From Isosphaeraceae bacterium (lineage in GTDB: Bacteria > Planctomycetota > Planctomycetia > Isosphaerales > Isosphaeraceae): 64,000 nucleotides of DNA. Under the pieces are notes generated by a model. It had not been told where the DNA came from, did no database searches, and saw nothing but the letters and a program-made list of their open reading frames with translations. A program made the position numbers and the translations under genes. This document shows, piece after piece, positions 53,997-63,873 of this stretch (position 1 is the stretch's first letter; each line of letters begins with the position of its first letter). The stretch is taken from the NCBI GenBank assembly GCA_031291845.1, contig JARLIH010000239.1:62001-126000 (forward strand), given 5' to 3'.

Positions 53997-56357
53997 ATGC
54001 GTCGAGATTTGTCCATCCGAGACCGTCTGGCCCTGATCGTGGGCGTCGCCGGGCTGTGGGCCGGGGCGATGCTGGCGGTCACGCCGGGCGCGACGGGGCA
54101 GGAGGCCCAAGACGAAAAAAAGGCACCCCAGGCCGAGGCCAAGGGGGACGAGCCCGCGCCGGCGACCAAGTCGGCTGCGCCTGTGGTCCCGTTCGGGTTC
54201 TCGAAGGCGCCCGAGACGCCGCTGGAACTCTGGGAGGCGGCTGATTACCTGATCCGTACGGGCCAGGGCGCCCAGGCGGTTCCCTACCTGTCAACGTTCC
54301 TCAAGAGCAAGCCCGACGACGCGACCCTGCTCCGGATTCGCGACCGTTACGGCGCAGGCTCGATCCTCCGGCTGGATGACGATCCGCGCACGCGACCGCT
54401 GGCCAAGCCGGTCGTGGATATGCTCAACAGCGCGGTGCTGCGGCACGCGACGCGGCCCGAGCGGATTGGGCGGTTCATCACGGGACTGACGAAGTCGAGA
54501 GAGGAGCAGCAGTACGCCGTCGACCGCCTCCGCGAGTCGGGGCCGTTCGCGGTTCCGCACCTGGTGCGGGAGCTGCAGCGGCCCGCGCTCAGCGCTGACG
54601 ACCGCGCGGCGCTCGTGCACGGCGCCGGCCGGCTCGACCGCACCGCCGGACCGCCGCTGATCGCCACGCTCGACAGCCCCGACGGCCGCCTCGTGCGCGA
54701 CGCGATCGAAGCCCTTGCCATGATGGGCGAGCTGCGGGCCATCCCCCAGCTCACCTACCTCGCCGCCCGGGGGAACCAGACCGCCGCCACCGCGATCGAG
54801 GCGCTGACGGGCAGGCCCTGGGGCGGGGTCGAACGCTCGCCGGCCCGCGTGCTGACCGACGAGGCGCTGCGGTATCACCTCCATGAGATCCGGTTCCCGG
54901 GCGACACGTTCTTCCTCTGGGTCTGGGACGACGCCCAGAAGGTGCCCGCGTCGCGCGAGGTATCGCGGGCCGATGCCGAAGCCTACTTCGGCCTGAAGTA
55001 TGCCCGTGAGGCGCTCGTCCTCGACCCGTCGAACCGGACCGCGCAAGTCGCCCTCTTGAGCCTGGCCCTGGAGCAGGCCGTCGAGCGGGCGGGCTACGCC
55101 TCCTATCCGGCGAACGATACGACCGGCTCCTTCGCCGCGGCGACCGCCGCCGGTCCGGAGATCCTGGCCACGATCGTGCGCGACGCACTGGCGCGGGGCA
55201 AGTACGACCTCGCCGCCGCGGCCGTGACAGCGCTCGGCCAGGTGGCCGACGTGAACGCGCTGGCGGCCGACCGCCGCCCCAATCCGCTCGTGCAGGCCCT
55301 CTCGGCCCCGAGCCGACGCGTGCAGTTCGCCGCCGCGCGGGCGCTCGTGCTGCTCGCCCCGCGCAGGCCGTTCGCCGGGTCGAGCCGCGTCGTGCCGATC
55401 CTCGCCCGGTTCGCCACCAACCAGGCCGTCCCCCGCGCGGTCGTCATCGACGGCAACCCCACGCGCGGCGGCCAGCTCAAGGGGTTCTTGAAGGCCCTCG
55501 GCTACGACCCGATCCTTGCCCTCACCGGCGATGAAGGCTTCCGCGTCGCATCCGAGACGGCCGACGTCGAGCTGATCCTGATCGACAACCACCTGGTCCA
55601 GGGCGCCTGGCGCCTGGTCGACACGCTCTCGAACCTGCGGGCCGACGCGCGGACCGCCGGCGTGCCGATCGCGATCGTCGGCCCCTTGAACCTGGAATAC
55701 AAGCTCGGCTATTTGAGCGAGACTTTTCCGGGCGTGAAGCTGCTCGTCCAGCCGACGAGCGCTGAGGCCCTGGAGCGCCAGCTCGGCGGCCGCCCCGCGC
55801 AGTTGCCCGACGCCGAGCGGGCCGGTTACGCGCGAGCGGCGACCAGCCTGCTCGCGCTCGTGGCCCAGCAGGCGGGAAGCCCGTTCGAGGTCGACCTGAC
55901 CGCCGCCGAGCCGTCGTTGACGGTCGCGCTCAACGTCCCGGCGACCGGCGTGTCCGCCTCGGCCGCCCTGGCCGATGTCCCCAACCCGGGCGCTCAGCGC
56001 GGCCTGGCCGACGTGCTGCTCGATCCGGGAAAGCCGGACGAACTCCGGCTCACCACCGCCGCCCAGCTCGCGCGGAGCATTCAGCGCTACGGGCCGCTGG
56101 TCGCCGCCGACCAGGAGGCCAAGCTGCTGGCTGCGTTCGACCAGGCCGTCGACCCCGCCCTGCGCGGGGCGCTCGGCGCCGTGATCGGCGCCCTGAGACC
56201 GAAGGCTGCACCGACCGGCGCGCGGCTTCAGCAGTACCAAAGCTCATTAACCAACACCGATAACCCCCCGGCGCAACCCTCTCCCGCGTCGAAGCCGACC
56301 TCCTCTCCGCCGGCTTCGCCCGACGCCGCAGCCCCCGCTCCGGAGGCCAAACCGTAA
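53997..56357 (+). CDS. HEAT-repeat protein with embedded receiver-like domain
   Basis: 786 residues. Signal-like N-terminus (RLALIVGVAGLWAGAMLAV). Helical HEAT-type repeats from about 85 to 470 (for example QYAVDRLRESGPFAVPHLVREL and AAATAIEALTGRPWGG). Residues about 480-610 resemble a response-regulator receiver: Asp485 at the end of the first strand, Asp530 in ELILIDNHLVQG at the phospho-acceptor site, then VPIAIVGPL; but the conserved Lys is replaced by Gln (LLVQPTSAEALE), so phosphorylation is unlikely. C-terminal Pro/Ala/Ser-rich tail. Start ATG 53997, right after the repeat; a longer frame from 53919 runs through it. A sigma-54 activator follows. Function unknown. Confidence 0.75.
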   Translation: MRRDLSIRDRLALIVGVAGLWAGAMLAVTPGATGQEAQDEKKAPQAEAKGDEPAPATKSAAPVVPFGFSKAPETPLELWEAADYLIRTGQGAQAVPYLSTFLKSKPDDATLLRIRDRYGAGSILRLDDDPRTRPLAKPVVDMLNSAVLRHATRPERIGRFITGLTKSREEQQYAVDRLRESGPFAVPHLVRELQRPALSADDRAALVHGAGRLDRTAGPPLIATLDSPDGRLVRDAIEALAMMGELRAIPQLTYLAARGNQTAATAIEALTGRPWGGVERSPARVLTDEALRYHLHEIRFPGDTFFLWVWDDAQKVPASREVSRADAEAYFGLKYAREALVLDPSNRTAQVALLSLALEQAVERAGYASYPANDTTGSFAAATAAGPEILATIVRDALARGKYDLAAAAVTALGQVADVNALAADRRPNPLVQALSAPSRRVQFAAARALVLLAPRRPFAGSSRVVPILARFATNQAVPRAVVIDGNPTRGGQLKGFLKALGYDPILALTGDEGFRVASETADVELILIDNHLVQGAWRLVDTLSNLRADARTAGVPIAIVGPLNLEYKLGYLSETFPGVKLLVQPTSAEALERQLGGRPAQLPDAERAGYARAATSLLALVAQQAGSPFEVDLTAAEPSLTVALNVPATGVSASAALADVPNPGAQRGLADVLLDPGKPDELRLTTAAQLARSIQRYGPLVAADQEAKLLAAFDQAVDPALRGALGAVIGALRPKAAPTGARLQQYQSSLTNTDNPPAQPSPASKPTSSPPASPDAAAPAPEAKP

Positions 56358-56418
56358 CCGCCTTCAGTCCATAAACGTTTCGGCCGGGTGCCTGCCCACA
56401 CCCTCGTGAGCAGGCTTG

Positions 56419-56461
56419 GTTGCGTGCGCATGCCCTCGCGGACGAGGGCATGGCACGCAAC
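56419..56461. repeat. Inverted repeat GTTGCGTG...CACGCAAC
   Basis: A near-perfect palindrome with one-base bulge: GTTGCGTGC-G-CATGCCCTCG, loop CGGA, then CGAGGGCATGGCACGCAAC. Situated between the HEAT-protein stop and the sigma-54 activator, 108 bases before the ATG of the latter. May end the upstream transcript. Confidence 0.65.
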
Positions 56462-56569
56462 GGCAAGGAATGCCCGGGAACTGGTTCGGCATGAGAAGGA
56501 TGGTGGAGTCTCCGCGTGGCCGCCGGCTCTGACCCGGCGGCCTCGGGGACTCGGGAAGGACGCGCGGCG

Positions 56570-57709
<1,140 letters not shown>

Positions 57710-57776
57710 GGCGGTTGCCGGCCAGGCCGGCCCCAGCGACGATAACAAATAGCCACTGATTGCTGAGGAGGGTTTG

Positions 57777-58463
57777 ATGCCGGCCGCTCTGACGTCATCT
57801 CCTGTCGGCGAAGGTCGATCCTCCGCTCGTACACTTGCCGGCTTGCTCGAGCAGCTCGGTGACATTCCGCTCAGACGTGTGCGCATCCAACCGCCGCTGG
57901 GAACGGCGACCGAGCAAGATCTGATCAACGCCGACCCGCACGAGGATGGTCTCTGTGAGCTAGTCGACGGCGTGCTCGTGGAGAAGGCGATGGGACTACG
58001 AGAGTCGCTGTTGGCCGCGGCGTTGCTCGCGCTTCTCCGGGGTTTCGTTGATCCTCCAAACCTCGGCCTCGTGACCGGGGCAGGCGGCACGTTTGGGCTT
58101 TTTCCGGGATTGGTTCGCATTCCTGACGTCGCATTCATCTCGTGGGCACGCATACCCGGCGGGCGCGTGCCCGCGGAGCCAATCCCACAGATCGCGCCGG
58201 ACCTCGCTGTTGAGGTGCTGAGTGAAGGGAATACCCCCAAGGAAATGGAGCGCAAGCGTCGGGAGTACTTCGCGGCGGGGGTCCGGCTCGTTTGGATGAT
58301 CGATCCCGAGCACCGAACAGTCACTATTTTTACCGGGCCCGATCAATCCACGACGCTTGACACGACGCAGACCCTCGAAGGCGGCGACGTGTTGCCCGGC
58401 TTTCACGTAGCGCTTACGACCCTTTTTGCGGAACTCGACCGGCAGGGGCCGCAGGGGACTTGA
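57777..58463 (+). CDS. Uma2 family (DUF820) endonuclease-like protein, copy 2
   Basis: 228 residues. DGLCELVDGVLVEKAMGLRE, LVRIPDVAFISW, APDLAVEVLSEGNTPKEMER with the D-x-A-V-E-V-L core and K, and YFAAGVRLVWMIDPE are the four blocks of the family. Strong ribosome binding site GAGGAGG at 57765-57771, 5 nt before ATG 57777. It precedes an orphan DNA methyltransferase by 63 nt in the same direction. It differs from copy 1 (42359) by its longer N-terminus and belongs to the typical HD-family core. Confidence 0.9.
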   Translation: MPAALTSSPVGEGRSSARTLAGLLEQLGDIPLRRVRIQPPLGTATEQDLINADPHEDGLCELVDGVLVEKAMGLRESLLAAALLALLRGFVDPPNLGLVTGAGGTFGLFPGLVRIPDVAFISWARIPGGRVPAEPIPQIAPDLAVEVLSEGNTPKEMERKRREYFAAGVRLVWMIDPEHRTVTIFTGPDQSTTLDTTQTLEGGDVLPGFHVALTTLFAELDRQGPQGT

Positions 58464-58526
58464 GCGGTGGGGTATACTGAGACTGAAGAGATCTCACACC
58501 CCGACTCAACCTCCCCGACGACGCCG

Positions 58527-59411
58527 ATGCCCGACGCACCCTTGCCGCTCGACCAGATCCACCAGGGCGATTGCCTGGCGCTCTTTCCGAAGGTCGAGAC
58601 CGGCTCGGTCGACCTCGTCTTCGCCGACCCGCCCTTCAACATCGGCTACGACTACGACGTCTACCACGACCGCCGCGACGCCGACCAGTACCTCGACTGG
58701 TGCCGCCAGTGGGGCGAGCAGATCGTCCGCGTGCTCAAGCCCACCGGCGCCTTCTGGCTGGCGATCGGCGACGAGTTCGCGGCCGAGCTGAAGGTGATCT
58801 TCCACCGCGACCTCGGCCTCTCGCTCCGAAGCTGGGTCGTCTGGTACTACACGTTCGGCGTCCACTGCACGAAGAAGTTCGCCCGCAGCCACGCGCACCT
58901 GTTCTACTTCGTGAAGGACCCGAAGAACTACACGTTCAACGACAAGCCCGTCCGCGTCCCCTCCGCGCGGCAGCTCGTCTACTTCGACAGCCGCGCCAAT
59001 CCCGAGGGACGCCTGCCCGACGACACCTGGATCCTCCGTCCGCAAGACGTCCCGGGCGGCTTCGCCGCCGACACCGACACATGGTACTTCCCCCGCGTCT
59101 GCGGCACCTTCAAGGAACGCGCCGGCTGGCACGGCTGCCAGATGCCCGAGCAACTCCTCGGGCGGATTATTCGGGCGTGCTCGAATGAGGGGGAAATGGT
59201 CTTGGACCCTTTCGGCGGCAGCGGCACGACCCTGCTCACGGCCAAGAAGCTGGGGCGGAAGTTCCTGGGATTCGAGCTCTCTCAGGAATACGCGGCGCGC
59301 ATTGCGTCACGCCTGACCGACACGCACGCCGGCCAGTTGCTCGAAGGCGGGGCCGAACCGCTGGCGGGAGGGAAGGGGAGGGGGTCGCGATCGAGGAACG
59401 GGACGACGTGA
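58527..59411 (+). CDS. DNA amino-methyltransferase, beta class, orphan
   Basis: 294 residues. Motif IV ([12 protein letters not shown]) comes first and motif I ([19 protein letters not shown]) last, the order of the beta class, which includes N6-adenine methylases such as CcrM and many restriction-system enzymes; DPPF favours adenine N6. A recognition region lies between (about 100-200). No restriction endonuclease partner is annotated, but the Uma2 protein with nuclease fold is the nearest same-strand gene. Start ATG 58527 precedes the first conserved stretch by about 5 residues; the open frame from 58467 adds unlike sequence. Confidence 0.9.
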   Translation: MPDAPLPLDQIHQGDCLALFPKVETGSVDLVFADPPFNIGYDYDVYHDRRDADQYLDWCRQWGEQIVRVLKPTGAFWLAIGDEFAAELKVIFHRDLGLSLRSWVVWYYTFGVHCTKKFARSHAHLFYFVKDPKNYTFNDKPVRVPSARQLVYFDSRANPEGRLPDDTWILRPQDVPGGFAADTDTWYFPRVCGTFKERAGWHGCQMPEQLLGRIIRACSNEGEMVLDPFGGSGTTLLTAKKLGRKFLGFELSQEYAARIASRLTDTHAGQLLEGGAEPLAGGKGRGSRSRNGTT

Positions 59412-59416
59412 GGTTG

Positions 59417-60925
59417 CTAGCGCCGTCGCTTGCTTGCTCTTTTCTTGCCTTTCGGCTCAGCGCGCAGGGTGTCGAGTAACCCTTGAATCCAGCGAACGCC
59501 TCGGGGCATGCCGATCGCGGTAAAGAGCTCGTGCGCCCGGAGCCATAAAGCTTTTGCCTCATCGGTGTCACCACGGTCGTTGTAGATCGTGCCGAGGTTA
59601 CCGTAATCCCTGGCCATACCCTCACGGTGGCCAAGCGACTCTTCGATCTCCAACGATTTGCGGAACATCGACTCCGCAACGGCCAGGTCACCACGCGCGC
59701 GGTAGACCAAGCCGAGGTTGCCGTAGTCGGCGGCCGTACCCTCACGGCGGCCGAGCGACTCGTCGATCTCCAACGCTTTGCGGTGCATCGACTCCGCACC
59801 AGCAAGGTCGCCACGGGCCGCGTAGATCAGGCCGAGGTTGCCGTATTGGTTGGCCATACCCTCACGGCGGCCGAGCGACTCGTCGATCTCCAACGCTTTG
59901 CGGTGCATCGACTCCGCACCAACCAGGTCGCCACGGGCGCGGTAGATCAGGCCGAGGTTGCCGTATTGGTTGGCCATACCCTCACGGCGGCCGAGCGACT
60001 CGTAGATCTCTAACGCTTTGCGGTACATCGACTCCGCGCCAGCCAGGTCACCACGGGCGCGGTAGATCAGGCCGAGGTTGCCGTAGTCGGCGGCCATACC
60101 CTCGCGGTGGCCGAGCGACTCGTCGATCTCCAACGATTTGCGGTACATCGACTCCGCACCAGCCAGGTCGCCACGGACCGCGTAGATCAGGCCGAGGTTG
60201 CCGTATTGGATGGCTATACCCTCACGGCGGCCGAGCGACTCGTTGATCTCAAGAGCCCGAAGAAATGACGCCTCTGCCTCCGCGAATTCACCAAGCAAGT
60301 TGAGGTGGTTGCCCAGTTCATTGAGCCAACGAGCATGCGTGGCCTGCACGAAGGGATTGTCACTCTCCGAGGTCGACGCGAGCCGGGAGCGCAGTTCGTG
60401 AACCCGTGCCCGCCGCTCCGGCTCGGAAAGGCGGCCGTCACCGCCGCCGTCCCACGGTTCGGCCAGCAGCGGACGCAACTCGGCCTCGGTCAAGTCGGGG
60501 AAGAAAAACGTGTCGCTCCGCCAGTCGAAGAAGTCGGGGGCCTCGCGGCCGAACAGGCCGAGCAGGTAGTCGGGCGTCCAGAAGACAACTGGGCGCTGGA
60601 TCTTAACGGGCCATTCCGGCCGCTGGAGGTTGAGCGCCTGCAAGACCGCGTGATTCCTCACCACCGAGGGGACCGCCTTCTCGAGGTCCACCAGCATCAC
60701 CGGCCCCTCGGCATTCGGATCTGCTTGACGCACGACTTCGTCCAGCACGTCGATCGTGTCCGCGCGCACGTGAACAACGGTTAACCCCGTTTGCGGCATT
60801 GATTCCTGCAGCGCTTCGATCAGCGCATCGCGATCGGCCGATCGGTTGCACACCGCCACGAAGAGCGCAAAGCCATCCGACCGCGACAGGCCGCGCCGGA
60901 GCGCGCGGAAGGGCTCGCTGCTCAA
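59417..60925 (-). CDS. TPR protein with degenerate NTPase-like N-terminal domain
   Basis: 502 residues. Residues 1-150 resemble an AAA-type core that has lost the P-loop: FALFVAVCNRSADRD stands where the P-loop would be, GPVMLVDLEKAV (about 74-85) looks like Walker B and RPVVFWTPDYLLGLFGREAP like sensor and arginine-finger segments; this is my inference. After a helical part come one diverged and six almost identical 40-residue TPR units (about 225-465), each reading L-E-I-x-E-S-L-G-x-R-E-G-M-A...Y-G-N-L-G-L-I-Y...R-G-D-L-x-G-A-E-S-M-x-R-K. C-terminus is basic (KGKKRASKRRR). The gene begins 7 nt after the NTPase gene; certainly cotranscribed with it. Function unknown. Confidence 0.85.
   Translation of the reverse strand: MSSEPFRALRRGLSRSDGFALFVAVCNRSADRDALIEALQESMPQTGLTVVHVRADTIDVLDEVVRQADPNAEGPVMLVDLEKAVPSVVRNHAVLQALNLQRPEWPVKIQRPVVFWTPDYLLGLFGREAPDFFDWRSDTFFFPDLTEAELRPLLAEPWDGGGDGRLSEPERRARVHELRSRLASTSESDNPFVQATHARWLNELGNHLNLLGEFAEAEASFLRALEINESLGRREGIAIQYGNLGLIYAVRGDLAGAESMYRKSLEIDESLGHREGMAADYGNLGLIYRARGDLAGAESMYRKALEIYESLGRREGMANQYGNLGLIYRARGDLVGAESMHRKALEIDESLGRREGMANQYGNLGLIYAARGDLAGAESMHRKALEIDESLGRREGTAADYGNLGLVYRARGDLAVAESMFRKSLEIEESLGHREGMARDYGNLGTIYNDRGDTDEAKALWLRAHELFTAIGMPRGVRWIQGLLDTLRAEPKGKKRASKRRR
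59532..60252 (-). repeat. 120-bp tandem DNA repeats (six units) within the TPR gene
   Basis: Six copies of a 120-bp unit follow head to tail, several differing at only a few positions (for example GCCGAGGTTGCCGTA and GGCCGAGCGACTCGT recur in every unit). The high identity at DNA level, including third codon positions, indicates recent duplication or conversion. As the unit is 40 codons, gain or loss keeps the frame. Confidence 0.9.
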
Positions 60926-60932
60926 GACCGGA

Positions 60933-62261
60933 TCAAGATCCGGCGCCGTACTTGGGGAGGGTCCGGATGACAGGGTTCACCTCGTACCAGGGTCGGCCGT
61001 TCATGTACTCGAAGACGTGCAGAAGATAAAGCATTTCCTGGTGCAGCTCGTCACTGGGCATGTCCTCGCTGGGCTTGGCGAAGGCACGGAGCTTTTCCCA
61101 ATACGCGTCCGGGATCTCACGCAAGAGGCTGTTCGCATAATTCCGGACGGCCGTTTCGGCGGCCTTCCGGGTAATGGGCAGACTCTCGATCGCGCCCAGA
61201 GACGAGCGCAGGAACATCATCAGGTGGCGCGGGTGCCCGCCGGTCATTGCGCAGAGGTAATGGGCGGTTTCGGGCGCGTCGAAAGCGTCGCCGACTTTCA
61301 CCCCGGCGTGCCGGCAGCGAGCTTCGATCATCTTCCCCATGACTTTCATGCCGGCCGTTTCCGGGGTTGGGTCCGACCTGCCGGGGCCGCGCAGGTTGAT
61401 CATGGAGACCGGCACGTTGTGCTCGCCGAACGCGTGCTCCACCTGCGCGGTGCGGGGCGAGTAGAAGAGTGAGATCGGCACGGTGTAGATCGTGTGCGCG
61501 TTCAGGCTGGCCAGTTGGTCGGCGCGGTCCAGGAACAACCGGTCGTGCGTGGTGGTCTTGCCGTCCTTCAACTCACGGCGGACCATCTTGTCCAGACCGT
61601 CGATGATCAGGACGAGGCCGTCTTTGCCACGCTCCAGGAGCTTGACCCTCGCGACCGTCAAAAGGTCGTTCACGGCCTCGAGCAGGTCGGTGCTGCGCAA
61701 ATTCACGGCCTCGCGAAGTTGCGCCCGAGCGTCGGGGCGGTTCTTGATCTCCGCCGTCAAGTCACCGAAGGGAACGGCGACCTTCGCCTCCTTGAGCAAG
61801 ACCTTCGTGCCGAGCGTTTGCTTCACATCGTCCCACAACCGTTGCAGGTACGTGGTGACGGGGTCGAACCCTTCGATGTTGGCGTCACGGAGCTGACGCT
61901 GCACCTCGGCGACCGTGCAGACCAGAAGGTCGGGAAAGTCGAGGTCGTTGACGTCCAGGGCTTGGCTGACGTCGAAGTAGACGACCTGAAACGAGGAGGG
62001 TTTCTGCGCGGAAGGGGGGCGCTCGAGACTCGCCCTCAGTCGGTAAAGCTCGCTGGTCTTACCAACGCCGCGATGCCCGGCGAACGGCTTGACTTCGGGC
62101 TTCTCCGGGTCCGCCAGGCGCAAGCACCGCTCGAACGCTTCGACGACATGCGCGCCGCGCACCTCGTCGCAGTTCACGTAGCGATCGTCCGTCGGCTCGA
62201 GCGACTCGTTCGGATTGCACGCGCGATACAGACGCGTCGTCGGGTCGAGGGTCTGAGCCAT
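60933..62261 (-). CDS. P-loop NTPase of AAA/STAND type
   Basis: 442 residues. Walker A GHRGVGKTSEL (about 62-72), Walker B LVLIIDGLDKM (216-226) and TGGHPRHLMMFLRS (340-353), the G-x-P type sensor-like motif seen in STAND and Orc/KAP relatives. Between them is a long helical part with an LREAVNLRSTDLLEAVNDLL stretch. It ends with a winged-helix-like segment (LHQEMLYLLHVFEYMNGRPW). No transmembrane helix. The gene precedes the TPR protein by 7 nt, suggesting a switch NTPase with a TPR effector or sensor partner. The two-gene module fits defence-like or signalling STAND systems, but no known system is matched. Confidence 0.85.
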   Translation of the reverse strand: MAQTLDPTTRLYRACNPNESLEPTDDRYVNCDEVRGAHVVEAFERCLRLADPEKPEVKPFAGHRGVGKTSELYRLRASLERPPSAQKPSSFQVVYFDVSQALDVNDLDFPDLLVCTVAEVQRQLRDANIEGFDPVTTYLQRLWDDVKQTLGTKVLLKEAKVAVPFGDLTAEIKNRPDARAQLREAVNLRSTDLLEAVNDLLTVARVKLLERGKDGLVLIIDGLDKMVRRELKDGKTTTHDRLFLDRADQLASLNAHTIYTVPISLFYSPRTAQVEHAFGEHNVPVSMINLRGPGRSDPTPETAGMKVMGKMIEARCRHAGVKVGDAFDAPETAHYLCAMTGGHPRHLMMFLRSSLGAIESLPITRKAAETAVRNYANSLLREIPDAYWEKLRAFAKPSEDMPSDELHQEMLYLLHVFEYMNGRPWYEVNPVIRTLPKYGAGS

Positions 62262-62494
62262 GAAGGACGGTCCTGAGGCGAACTTTGTGCCACCCGAACG
62301 GTGGGTCCACCACGTTCTTCTCTCCTTTTAGAATATCGGCCACCCCCCCGGTTCACAATCGACCCCGATGAGCGGAGACCCGGGAAGGGCGGAACACCAG
62401 CGGCATGACCGGTCGAGGCGTTATTCTGGTTCCTCAGCGATTTCCGTTACAATGGGGGCGTCAGCGTCCTCAAACGTCCGTGGAGCCCGTTGCG

Positions 62495-63346
62495 ATGCCC
62501 TCACCGTTTCCCGGCATGGACCCGTACCTGGAAGCGCCTCACATCTGGCCGGATGTTCACGACGCCTTGGCCGCAGAAATGCGCAACGAGCTGAATCAAT
62601 CGTTGCCCAGTCCTTACTACGCTCGGCTGCAAATGCGGCCCGAGCTCGGCATCGTGGAGGAGTCGAAGGGACGTCAACGAGTCGTACCGGACGTCGTCAT
62701 CGTCCACTCTTCTCAGAAGCAACCCTTGGCCGCTACGACGGCATTGCTAGAGCGACCCAGGCGTGACATCTCGCGATCCATCGAGCTCGTCGTCGACCTG
62801 GAGCCGATCAGGCACCACTTCGTCGAGATCCGTGACCCGAACCAGGGACACAAGCTCATTACGCTGATCGAAATCCTGAGCCCGTCGAACAAGCGTCCCG
62901 GACCAGATCGGGAGGATTACCGGCGGAAACAGCGAGAAATTCTCGACAGCGACGCCAACCTGGTCGAGATCGACCTCCACCGATCGGGCGAGCGCGTGCT
63001 GGCTGACCTCAACCTCGAAGCCCTGCTCGCGCAAACCGATCCCAGGCCGGACTACATCGTCTCGGTCAATCGCGCGTGGCTGCGGGCGACGGGAAACGCG
63101 TATCAGATCTTTCCCTGCTCGTTGCACGAGTGGCTGCCTTGCTTTCCCGTCCCCTTGAAGCAAGGGGAGACCGAGGTCCTGCTCGATCTCCAGTACGCCT
63201 TCAACCGCGCCTACGACAGCGGGCCCTACCGCCGCGGCGCGGTCGACTACGCGCTGCCGCCCGTTCCGCCCCTCCCTCCGGAAGACGCCGCGTGGGCCGA
63301 AACGCTCGTCCGCGCGGCCGCGGCACCCCAACTCGAAAATCCTTAA
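62495..63346 (+). CDS. DUF4058 family protein, copy 2
   Basis: 283 residues. MPSPFPGMDPYLEAPHIWPD opens it, as in copy 1 at 34923; VVPDVVIV, LITLIEILSPSNK and YRRKQREILDSDANLVEIDL also correspond. Copies are clearly diverged. Located between the NTPase gene (divergent, 233 bp upstream) and the BlaI/BlaR1 pair. Function unknown. Confidence 0.9.
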   Translation: MPSPFPGMDPYLEAPHIWPDVHDALAAEMRNELNQSLPSPYYARLQMRPELGIVEESKGRQRVVPDVVIVHSSQKQPLAATTALLERPRRDISRSIELVVDLEPIRHHFVEIRDPNQGHKLITLIEILSPSNKRPGPDREDYRRKQREILDSDANLVEIDLHRSGERVLADLNLEALLAQTDPRPDYIVSVNRAWLRATGNAYQIFPCSLHEWLPCFPVPLKQGETEVLLDLQYAFNRAYDSGPYRRGAVDYALPPVPPLPPEDAAWAETLVRAAAAPQLENP

Positions 63347-63435
63347 GACTCCTCCTTGACGCGCGCCACGTCCTCGCCTATCCTTCATCTCAGACAAAAC
63401 GACTTAACTCTCAGACAAACCCACTGGGAGGCCCG

Positions 63436-63846
63436 ATGGCGCGGCCGGCGCGGGACATTACGGAGTCGGAGCTGGCGATCTTGCGCGTGCTGTGGGAGCG
63501 CCCCAGCGCGACGATCCGGCAGCTTACCGACGTGCTCTATCCGGGCGGGGCCGCCGCGCAGTACGCGACGGTGCAAAAGCTGCTGGAGCGGATGGAGGCG
63601 AAGGGGTACGTCCAGCGCGACCGTTCGCTGTTCGTGCACCAGTTCACGGCGGTGCTCGACCGCGACGAGCTCATCGGCCAGCGCTTGCGGGCCCTGGCCG
63701 AGACGCTCTGCGACGGCTCGCTCACGCCGCTCATGACACACCTGGCGCGCGCCCAGCGGCTAACCGAGACTGAGCGCGAGGCCCTCCGCGCGATCATCGA
63801 GGGGGAAGGCAACGACCCCGGAACCCCGCGCTCGAAGCGGAAATGA
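63436..63846 (+). CDS. BlaI/MecI family transcriptional repressor
   Basis: 136 residues. The winged-helix N-terminus is ITESELAILRVLWERPSATIRQL, with YATVQKLLERMEAKGYVQRD as the recognition helix and wing. BlaI repressors dimerise on promoter dyads and are cleaved by a M56/BlaR1 membrane protease, whose gene follows after 27 nt. Strong GGGAGG upstream of ATG 63436. Regulated genes are not in the window. Confidence 0.93.
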   Translation: MARPARDITESELAILRVLWERPSATIRQLTDVLYPGGAAAQYATVQKLLERMEAKGYVQRDRSLFVHQFTAVLDRDELIGQRLRALAETLCDGSLTPLMTHLARAQRLTETEREALRAIIEGEGNDPGTPRSKRK

Positions 63847-63873
63847 GCCGGTCCCGGCGAAAGGGGGCGACGC

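Noticed and set aside
54291-56240. 649-codon minus-strand frame opposite the HEAT-repeat gene
   Set aside because: No family resemblance; high-GC frame without stops.
59554-60246. Long plus-strand open frames opposite the TPR gene (230 and 128 codons)
   Set aside because: They arise because a repeated 120-bp unit free of stops in one antisense frame stays open through all copies. The minus frame has clear TPR logic.
59532-60252. Tandem repeats as possible CRISPR array
   Set aside because: Repeats are contiguous 120-bp coding units without spacers.
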